Source: Phytoseiulus persimilis
Taxonomy: Eukaryota > Arthropoda > Arachnida > Mesostigmata > Phytoseiidae
DNA length: 64,000 bases
Direction: 5' to 3'
NCBI GenBank assembly: GCA_037576195.1
Contig: CM075101.1
Coordinates: 33,418,001 to 33,482,000 of the forward strand
The notes under the pieces are model-generated. The model saw only the letters and a program-made list of their open reading frames with translations. It searched no databases and had not been told where the DNA came from. Within the stretch, counting starts at the first letter, position 1. The number at the start of each line of letters is the position of its first letter. Below are positions 56,401 to 64,000 of this stretch, one piece after another. A program made the position numbers and the translations under genes.

Positions 56401-59400
56401 CGGCTCTTCCATGAAGGGTCCCGTATAACGAGTGTCGACGTTCGCCTCTACGAGCGACGGCGCTCCGCTCGAGTGCTGCTCGCGTCGTGTGCTCAAGGGG
56501 GGATACCCTCTGGAGAGGAGCGATCTCTGTAGAAGACGTTCCCTGTCGCAAGACTTACGTGTCGCACATTTACAACAATAAACTTTCGGGAATTCGCATT
56601 TCGCGTCGGGAAAAAAGGCCACGATGGCGTCATCTCTGTCCTTGGTCTCTTAGGAACAGGATGACTGGAGTTTCTGGTCGCGGTGTGTTCCTCTCCCCCT
56701 CCCTGGCTTCCTTCCTGCACCGGCTGCGTTTGGGGGGGCCCTTCCGACCGCGTCGAATCCTGTTTGAAGACAACGGAGTCTGCGACCGCGAGCGCCAGGA
56801 CTTTGCGGTTCCGGCTTGTTCTCCATCGGGAAGTCCGCCGACGAGTTGGTTGGGCGGTTGAGAGGACATTACCCCACAGGCTCATTTGCATGCCCAGATC
56901 GTCGCTGGTTCCGGGCGGGAGAGTCTCGACCCTTGAAGACGAACCTAGATTTCTCGGACCCTAGCCGACCAACCTACGGAACTCGAACAGTGGGGCGCAC
57001 GCCTTCTGTGAGAGACCGAATAGGCTGCAAAATGAGAGTTTCCTAGAATCACTCTCTTATCGGATGCACTCGAGCTAGAGCGGTATTGTCACGACGGATT
57101 TCTCCACAAGGACGGCCCCAGGACTTTCTCCTGCGGATGAGCGATGATGATCCTTATAGCGAAGCCCTGCTGGCCCGAGGAGAATACATTTTAAGGGGCA
57201 GGAGAGGGGGCGGGGGCTTTTCCTGCCCTGGATACGCCGGTGGTGATGGGACTCCTCCTGGCCGAAGAACTCTGTCGCCCGTTGTGTGTCAACCGAGATT
57301 GAATCATTCCTTGGCCTTGCCGTGATTCTTGCTCGCATTCTCGTTCAGATCAATTGAAGGTCTCTGGTAGGCTGGGCTCACATTTCGTTGGATTCTCGGT
57401 GAACGCAATCTTTAATTGCAGGTCTGGTTTCGGTTTGCTTATTCGGCTGAGAACAAAACGCTCAAAGAGGAGGGAGATCTGGTGCATCGTGCTTACTGTG
57501 ATGCGGTCTCCGAGCGACTCGACCGGGTGCTTCAAGTGTAGCCCGACCGTCAGCTGGGCTTTACGCCAGCGCTTCGCTGTCGAAACCACTTAGCCCATCC
57601 GCGGCTTGCCGATGATCGACGATCTGCTCAGACTGAAGCGGAGTGATTCATTGCGGTATCGAATTTTCATCACAGCCTAGATGGAAGGGTTCCGCACTCA
57701 TAATGCCGAAGTTTCTGTGTTTCTTTGCTCTATTCAGTCGGTCGGGCAAGCTCACATTCGGTTGGATAGTCGTCTCTGTTCCCTCGTTCGGCGCCAATGG
57801 ACTTCGTCTGGAGTCCGATCCTGCCCACCGTTGCATCATGATAAATCGTTCTTCGAGGAGAACTCCGACCATATCTGACACTTTTCATCGTCGGAATGGG
57901 AGAGCTAGAGACTTCCGTCCTGTGCGCCCATAAGATCATAATTCGCTAATTCACAGTTACGCTAAAGACAGTTCACAAAGAGATCAACTGCTCGGTCTGG
58001 CTCGGCGACATGATGACGAAGCGGTCGCGTGCCAAGGTGGGCGAGCGCGCCACGTGTTGATGCCGGCACCTAGGCGGAAATCTGTTGGAAAGCTGTTCAA
58101 TTCTCGCCGAAGCCAGAGCCTGGATGTTGTGGATTTACTTTCGGATGACGTCGTGATGCAGGAGATCATCCTTGCTGACCATCGCGTTGGATCGTTGGCA
58201 AGTCAATGACGTTGGCGTCCCTTCCACCCCGTTCAAGGAAGGCGGGATCCCATCCGAGCATGACAGACTTTCACACCGTCTCCGGTTTCTTCTTTCACCT
58301 GACGGTTCCGACAGCCCCTCTGTCCAAATTCGGGGCGGAGGTTCATTGGAATAATCCCTGCTTATCAACACTCTAATTCATCTTCCCGTTATCAGCTGCC
58401 TCATCGAGGTAAGGGAAGAACTTTTTCACAGCCGGAGTGGATGAGCAGCGCGCACATGTTCACACTTGTGTCATCTAATGCAAGTCTAAATTAATGCAAC
58501 GCTGTGGCATGAGAAACTCCTGCTCACGCACTCGCCTGCTGGATTCGAAGGGCAGATAGTCGGCGGAGTTTCCGACCGCACAACGGTCAGAGGGACGGTG
58601 GCTCCCTATGCTGCTCGTGGTATATTCTGATGGTCGGTCAGTGTTGATGTTGATGAGCGTTCGTCGATAGCGAGCGGACTCCGCGGTTTCCCAACAAAAT
58701 CAGCTGCTGTGAGTTGAGATCGATTCATACTTGGAATTCAATGATGTCGCAGAAAATGCTGACTGTGCCACTTCTGCGGACAGCGTCCATCGAGGCGACA
58801 CGTGCTCGTTCACTCAGCGCTTTGTGTTTGGAGTGGAACCAACTAATTTGTCGATGTATCGATACACGTGGAACATTCGGTTGGAAAGCCAGCCTCGAAA
58901 AAGAACAGTTCGGCGCGGTAACACCGAGGTAGGAGGCATCCGCTGAGCCGGTAATGTGGTTTCCAGAAGCTTCGCCTGATGTTTTCGAACCTCGGTGCGA
59001 ATTCCGCTGGGCGCCGTCACGTATGTCATCTGAAGTTTAAGGAGAAATGTTTTCTCTGCCCCAATATGCCAGCCGATCCTGACTCATTCCATGAATGACT
59101 CGATATGATACGTTTCCTTCGCGCTGTTTGCAATCTCCACCTAGCCCAAGGTTTTTCGCTTCTATGTCTGATACAACGTTCCATCATACGAAACTTCTGA
59201 CCACATGCTCCAGCGGGATGTCATGCCAGAGAATTATGAAAGCCCGTGAGAGCTGTGCTCGCTATCGAGTTGAACAATCCTGGCAGCCGCACTCGTATCA
59301 CGCAACCACAAATCCGCGGCAATCTGTTTCGAATTGATCCTCAAACGACCTCTGCGTCGATCTTCTCCGAGCTGACCACTAGCTTCGAGCCGCTTCGTGA

Positions 59401-60009
59401 CATGCTATAAGGGGGCACTTTCCTTCCACGAAGCCTCGAAGTAATTGTCGGGGATCCCGGTGGAACATCTGTTCGCAATGTGGAGAGCCATCGGGATCTA
59501 GGACTCGTCTATCCGAACGACACCAGAACTCTCAGAAACGGAGCACAAAACTCTGTAGGCACGCGTCCTATTCATGCTCAGAGACTTTCACCTGACTTTC
59601 AGTCTCCTGAATTGCTGTCAATATGGTTACCTTGCTCCAGGAACGGATCGCAAGCCTTTGAGAGTTGTGGCGGGAATTTCCATTTACGGGTATGGCGCGT
59701 GAGGCGCCCTGTCAAGAGGATGGCGACGGTTCATTCCGCCGACTTTGTTTCCCCCGTTGCCCGAGCTCCTTCAGATTTTCCCCGAATAGAATCGGTCCCG
59801 AGAGGGAAAGCGGTGAGGAGCATGTGCTTCAAATGAACGGGCACCGGTGGCAGCACGTTGCGAGCTTCCTGTGCCCGGTCGGGGCAATCAATAGCGAACT
59901 GTCATCCGAAATTTCCTCCGAAATATCACTTCGGTATCCTCGCCCGGCCCTCAGTCACAATCATTGCCCTTCAATATTTCTCACCAACTTTCCCTGGGTG
60001 GGTACTCAC
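47477..60009. other. Twelve kilobases without a defensible gene
   Basis: Open frames abound on both strands. The best-looking are 48821-49057 plus (with a GTGAGT donor near 49019), 51802-52221 plus, 52669-53040 minus (a hydrophobic start but no ATG), 55702-56118 plus (138 codons, leucine-rich and helix-like) and 55914-56336 plus. No pair joins in phase and none is recognised. No transposon or structural RNA was noticed. Confidence 0.35.
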
Positions 60010-60095
60010 GATGGCATCGTATTTTGTCGTCTGTTCGATTGTGACTCGAGCACTAGGAGCGAACGCTACGACGTTCTCTTTTCTGACGTTGGCTG
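60010..60095 (-). CDS. Candidate internal exon
   Basis: A minus-strand exon-like block lies between an acceptor GGCCTACAG and a GTGAGT donor. It reads ANVRKENVVAFAPSARVTIE through to KYDAI and exits in phase 0. If the next block, after TGACTGAG, is used in phase, the protein ends after seven residues (GRARIPK). Upstream exons are not found; the retroposon lies about 170 bp away on that side. Family unknown. Confidence 0.3.
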
Positions 60096-60266
60096 CTGTA
60101 GGCCAATACCCGGCTGGTCGTTTGCAGACTATCGAAGATGCGTGGCGGAGGACTCGAAAGATTGCAACCGATCCCTCGGAGCACCCGTTTTTTTTCTCCA
60201 GCTCTCGCTCCCCCTCCTCGTCGAGGCCCTGTCGACCTGCATTGCGGCAGTCAGGTACCGGAGGAT

Positions 60267-60530
60267 ACCTTGTGGCATAAACCAACGCCTTGGGTGCCAC
60301 GCTAAGCTAGCAATCGCGGGTTCGATCCCCGGCCGGAACAATGAAATTTCTTAAGTGGTAAAAAAAAAAGATTTAATTTACATCAGAATTAAATCTGAAC
60401 CATCTTAAGACCCAAGCCCACCGCCCGCAATGGGATTTGCGAGGCGATAGGGAGTGTTACTGAAGCAATACCGAAAGGTGATTCCGGGACACTCCTGAGG
60501 GCTGGCTGAGAGGTTCAGCCGAAAACAGAG
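60267..60530 (+). mobile_element. tRNA-related SINE-like retroposon
   Basis: The 264-bp insert begins with about 70 bp resembling the 3' half of a tRNA. A near-perfect RNA polymerase III B box, GGTTCGATCCC, lies at 60320-60330. A weak A-box-like TGGCATAA lies about 45 bp upstream of it. An A-rich run at about 60360-60369 leads into a perfect 10-bp hairpin, and the remaining 130 bp are unrecognised. There is no poly-A just before the right-hand duplication, which is unusual for a SINE with this orientation. The duplication is unmutated, so the insertion looks young. Confidence 0.55.
60369..60396. repeat. Perfect 10-bp hairpin inside the retroposon
   Basis: AGATTTAATT pairs with AATTAAATCT across an 8-base loop. 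Flanking bases (CTTAAG and CATCTTAAG) extend the pairing imperfectly. Confidence 0.65.
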
Positions 60531-60544
60531 AGGTACCGGAGGAT

Positions 60545-61832
60545 GGTCGGCGACTGCTGTCTCAGGTCTGGGAAACCTCCCGGTACTTCAGCGCTGGCAG
60601 AGTGGGAACTAACCCTGGAGGAATCGATCTCTGGCACCAGGGAGTCGAAAACAGAAGACTGTGTTTGTGGCACCACACCCGTTCGCAGGTGGCTCGCGGG
60701 CCACTCGCAGACTCACGTGCTTCGCCGATCGCTTTTCTGCTCCTCTCTCCGGTTCTTTGACATTTTTGACGCTGCCTCTCGAGCGACCGCCCTTCTCATC
60801 TCGATATGATCGAGTCAGAACTCTGGAATGCACGAAGTCGGTTCATATGAGGATCCTTCTCGTACGTTTCCCCTCCGAAACGATGCATGGGAGAGAGGAT
60901 ATTATCGCAGCGATACCAACGGAAAATTTCGGCTACGAACATTCCGATCTGAGAACGACGAGAGCTGTCAGAGCAGATGGGATTTAGCGGATCTCGATTC
61001 TGTGAAGCCGAGAGCGACGACACGTAGGGGCGATCGTTGAAACATTCGCTGTCAGATCCATGTGAGGCTTTTCAGACATTTTTCTTGCACAGCAGTATCT
61101 CGTTGAGAGTCATGTTGGACTGTAGGCGCCTTCAGGTCTCTCGAAGCAGTGTGCTTGCTCCCTTCTTCGCAATTTCGTGGAACTGCCCTCGGAAAATAAC
61201 AGCGATATCAGACTGCCGTCTTTATGCGCGCTGATAGAATAAACGGCGTAGTCGGAGAAGACCCATGATTCTTCCTTCCAGCCGCAAAGTTCACGAATAT
61301 AGGTCCGAACCGCGGCGCAATCCAAGGAAAACGACCGCGTTCTCGATATGAGAATTCTACGAACCCTTTTTCAATGTCGCAAGCGCGTATTCTTGTCTGA
61401 GATATGATGTGATGTATTCAACGTAAAGAACCAGCCGCCCATAGCGATTCCTCCCCCTCCCCTATCACTGTGACAGCAGTTGACGAGAATTGAGCCCGTG
61501 GACCTGTTTGTTTCCCGACCGAGAAGATGAAGAAGTAGCTCCACGTCTGCGTGGAGCGAGTGTTCGACGAAGCAAGCAACCGATCGCCGAAGGGATACAA
61601 GCGAAGAATCACCCGTCAGGGAAGCTGCTGCCTCTTCTTATCGCGCATTCTCGGCGGCCCTCCCTTACACAGACGTCATTGAGTCGGTTCGCCTTTTCCG
61701 CTTGATCGCGTTGCTGAACGTTTTGGAATTCAACGCAACGTGAGTTCAACCCTTCCGGCGGACCTTGCTCAACAATCTATCAATTTCGACACGCCACATG
61801 ATCCGATATCAAACCCGATCTGCTCACACCAG
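60545..61832. other. Possible upstream exon of the following gene
   Basis: A plus-strand frame is open for about 70 codons to a GTGAGT donor at 61740 and ends in a hydrophobic helix-like stretch (VIESVRLFRLIALLNVLEFN). It exits in phase 2, whereas the exon at 61833 needs phase 1 in its best frame, so the join is unresolved. Otherwise nothing is assigned. Confidence 0.35.
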
Positions 61833-62149
61833 TCGTATGTACGGCTGATGGTCTGTTTCACGGAATGTGGAACTCTCATCGAGCTGCACGAACTGGTGAA
61901 AACTCCCGTTCGTTGTTCCTTCGAGGAGGAGAGAATATTCTTCGAGCGGCATCGAGGCACCGCGTTCTGGCTCCCGACTCGCGATATGTCAATCTGGGAC
62001 ACGACGATACGAAAAACGAGTTGTCTTCTTTTGCGTTCGACTATTTGGTTCTGAACTCTCTCAACGTTGTCACTCTACGTGTCCCGAAAATGCATTCGGA
62101 AAATCAGGATGTTTGCTTCCATTGCGTCCTCGTAGCTCGTGATTGGTGA
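61833..62149 (+). CDS. Candidate terminal exon of an unrecognised gene
   Basis: After the acceptor CTGCTCACACCAG a frame of 105 codons runs to TGA at 62149. Its C-terminal half is strongly protein-like: YVNLGHDDTKNELSSFAFDY, then NSLNVVTLRVPKMHSENQDV and CFHCVLVARDW. It requires a preceding exon that leaves one base. A second frame over the same exon is open for about 74 codons and fits the upstream block at 61740 in phase 0, so the reading frame is not settled. Family unknown. Confidence 0.4.
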
Positions 62150-64000
62150 CGTTATTTTCCGGGGGGTTTATTCAACCGCGAACGATGGATCCGTTGTGTT
62201 TGATGGAACATATCCGAGTACGCCAAACTCGAAAGCTCATCTATTTTCACCTGAAAGAGACCATTGATGAAGAAAACTATCGAGAAGTGGAAGCCTCGGC
62301 CGCATCCCTGATGCCTCTGTTTGATTCTCCAAGCATGACTCGCGAAGCTCTGAAGTGAAGGAACGATGAGCTTTCGGACGCTGCGAGCGGTTCTCACCTC
62401 ACGCTCCTGAATGGGAATCAGGTAAAATGGTCGTAGAGGCCTCGGAGGAGCCCCGGGTTTGCATCTCCGAGTAGCTTGGCGGGAGGTATACCCGTCAAAG
62501 TGCTCTAGCGAAACGAGTTGTCTTCGGTATCCGTTTCGCAAATATGCTTCTGGGGCTTCGTGAGTCATCGGAGAACGTGCTCTTCGAACCGACCCCTCGT
62601 CTGGAAGGTGCTTCGAGCTGAACCTGCACAACTGAACATCCTCCCAGTTCTCTGATCAGTCCACCGATAATAGGTATACAACTGATCGTAATCTCATTCA
62701 AGTAATTACTGACGTGCTTGGTCCACGTCCCTCTCCACCTCAGAGCTATGCCTTGATCTTACATGTACAGTCGACAACATTTTCGGCTCAGAACTGGCCT
62801 GAGGATGTTCGGTGCTGCTCCACTTGAAATTGGCATCCCTCGATCTCGACAAAGATGAAAGATCCAGTCAGAAGTAATACGTGGGATGATGCGTCCTCGA
62901 GCTCCGTGTTTCACCTGATTGCAGCTCTAATCTCAATCGAGGTTTTCCGCGTGCTTAGAAGCATCTGATTTCCTGTTTCCATGTTATGGTGATCGCACTG
63001 TCTTCTGCCTCTCTCCCCCTCCGTGGTATCTGTCCACTCTTTTCCTTTTCGTTCTCCGAAGTCTCCTCGACTCTGTCTCCGAGTTCGGATGTCTGGAGAA
63101 CTGGCAGACTCTATTCATGGAAGTTGTTCCATCGGAGAGAAAACTGCTCGCTCAGCTGCGTATTTTCCTCTTTCGATTTTTTGAGGATGGCGACGTTACC
63201 GAGCGATCGACATTGAGCAAGAGCGACTGCAGGAGTGGGGTTTATGGCTGCTGCCTGGCAACTATGGAGAGCAAGTGGCGTCGTTGGTTTGATGCCTGTG
63301 AGCGGGGAATCTCGGAATTTCTACGTTGTAGTAGCATCGATAAACGGTCTCCCTCGCTGTATCGAACTCAAGAGAATCAAAGATGGTTCAAGTCTTGGCT
63401 CTCATTCCATTGGTGAAACGAGACGAACCGAATGTACCGAGACTCTGGTTGCTGGCGATCCTCATGGAGCGTTGAGGAGCGAGAAGCAAGACTAATAGGG
63501 TTTTTCAACAACGAACGAAGGGGGAACCGGACTGCGGAATCGGGAGGACCGAGAGGAACCAACAGAGAGAACCTGAAACGTTTTAGCAAAGAGCGCGAAG
63601 CTCCCGACGTAGAGTCGGCGAGATATCGCAACCGTACAGAGGTGACTGTAACTCTCGTGTTCGGAATCAATGTTCTTTTGATTCGATGTACATCGTGCCG
63701 CTCCTCGCGATGCCCTGCGACTCGAACAAAGAGGCCTCGATCGACAAATTGAGTGAGTTTAATACTGGATTCGCGTATCGTAGTACTCGGTAGGATACAA
63801 GCTCTAGATGGGCGTTATCTCTGCGTGGGCGCTCCATCACAATTATGATGACTTCCCTGTGAATAAGCTCGCGGAGTCACACTGTATTATTAAAAAGTTG
63901 TTGTAGCTGCTGTTGTCACGTCCGCTGCGGTAACCGCCATTAGAGCATCTAATAACTCTGTAAACATCCCCTGCACCGAAGTTACACACAAACGAACGTA
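62150..64000. other. Right edge, no firm gene
   Basis: A plus-strand ATG at about 63244 opens 83 codons (MAAAWQLWRASGVVGLMPVS, then SRNFYVVVASINGLPRCIEL) to a stop at 63495 and is the best candidate. A rival plus-strand frame over 63117-63416 is equally long. The last 250 bp hold no feature. Confidence 0.3.

Larger units (their letters stand above)
60253..60544. repeat. 14-bp direct repeats flanking a retroposon
   Basis: AGGTACCGGAGGAT occurs at 60253-60266 and 60531-60544. An exact 14-bp duplication bracketing a 264-bp segment is the hallmark of insertion by LINE-type target-primed reverse transcription. Confidence 0.7.

Noticed and set aside
60267-60340. A functional tRNA gene
   Set aside because: Only the T-arm/B-box half is recognisable; the acceptor stem does not pair and the segment sits inside a retroposon with target duplications.
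1-64000. Operons, CRISPR arrays, phage or bacterial defence systems
   Set aside because: Splice structure, polyadenylation signals and the mitochondrial ribosomal gene show this is animal nuclear DNA; no such features were seen.

Overview
The window is nuclear DNA of an animal, most likely an arthropod with a compact genome such as a mite. Three things point that way. There is a clear gene for mitochondrial ribosomal protein uL23m (8415-8873). There is a Kintoun/DNAAF2-like gene (dynein-arm assembly, 5263-6992). Most modelled introns are about 50-110 bp with ordinary GT/AG ends. Base composition is near 50% GC and rich in TCGA, so chance open frames of 60-280 codons are common on both strands. 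Open frame length alone therefore proves little. I trusted a gene only where a family was recognisable or where several exons joined with matching splice phases.

Layout. From 0 to 4 kb there is no firm gene, but there are two small non-autonomous DNA transposons: a nested-palindrome MITE with a 10-bp target duplication (1308-1494) and a pogo/Tigger-like MITE (2310-2472). From 4 to 11 kb lies a plus-strand cluster: the Kintoun-like gene, the intronless uL23m gene, and a six-exon unrecognised gene of 280 aa with a likely coiled coil. From 13.6 to 16.7 kb lie two phase-consistent minus-strand genes of 199 aa and about 372 aa. The second carries a four-unit 15-bp minisatellite in its largest exon. 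From 24.5 to 28 kb there are two small plus-strand gene models. In the second, a coding-like frame continues past an in-frame TGA. From 36.9 to 37.6 kb there is a two-exon minus-strand 3' end facing a rival plus-strand frame. From 45.0 to 47.5 kb there are three small minus-strand genes of two exons each. Near 60 kb there is a minus-strand exon and a tRNA-related retroposon with a 14-bp target duplication. Near 62 kb there is a plus-strand terminal exon.

The rest, mainly 17-24 kb, 28-36 kb, 38-45 kb and 47.5-60 kb, holds many open frames but nothing I can defend as a specific gene. I saw no operon structure, rRNA genes, CRISPR array, retrovirus-like element or toxin gene. Apart from ribosome and cilium assembly, the genes do not form a recognisable pathway. 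Several small, unrecognised, spliced genes look lineage-specific and are the main novelty.
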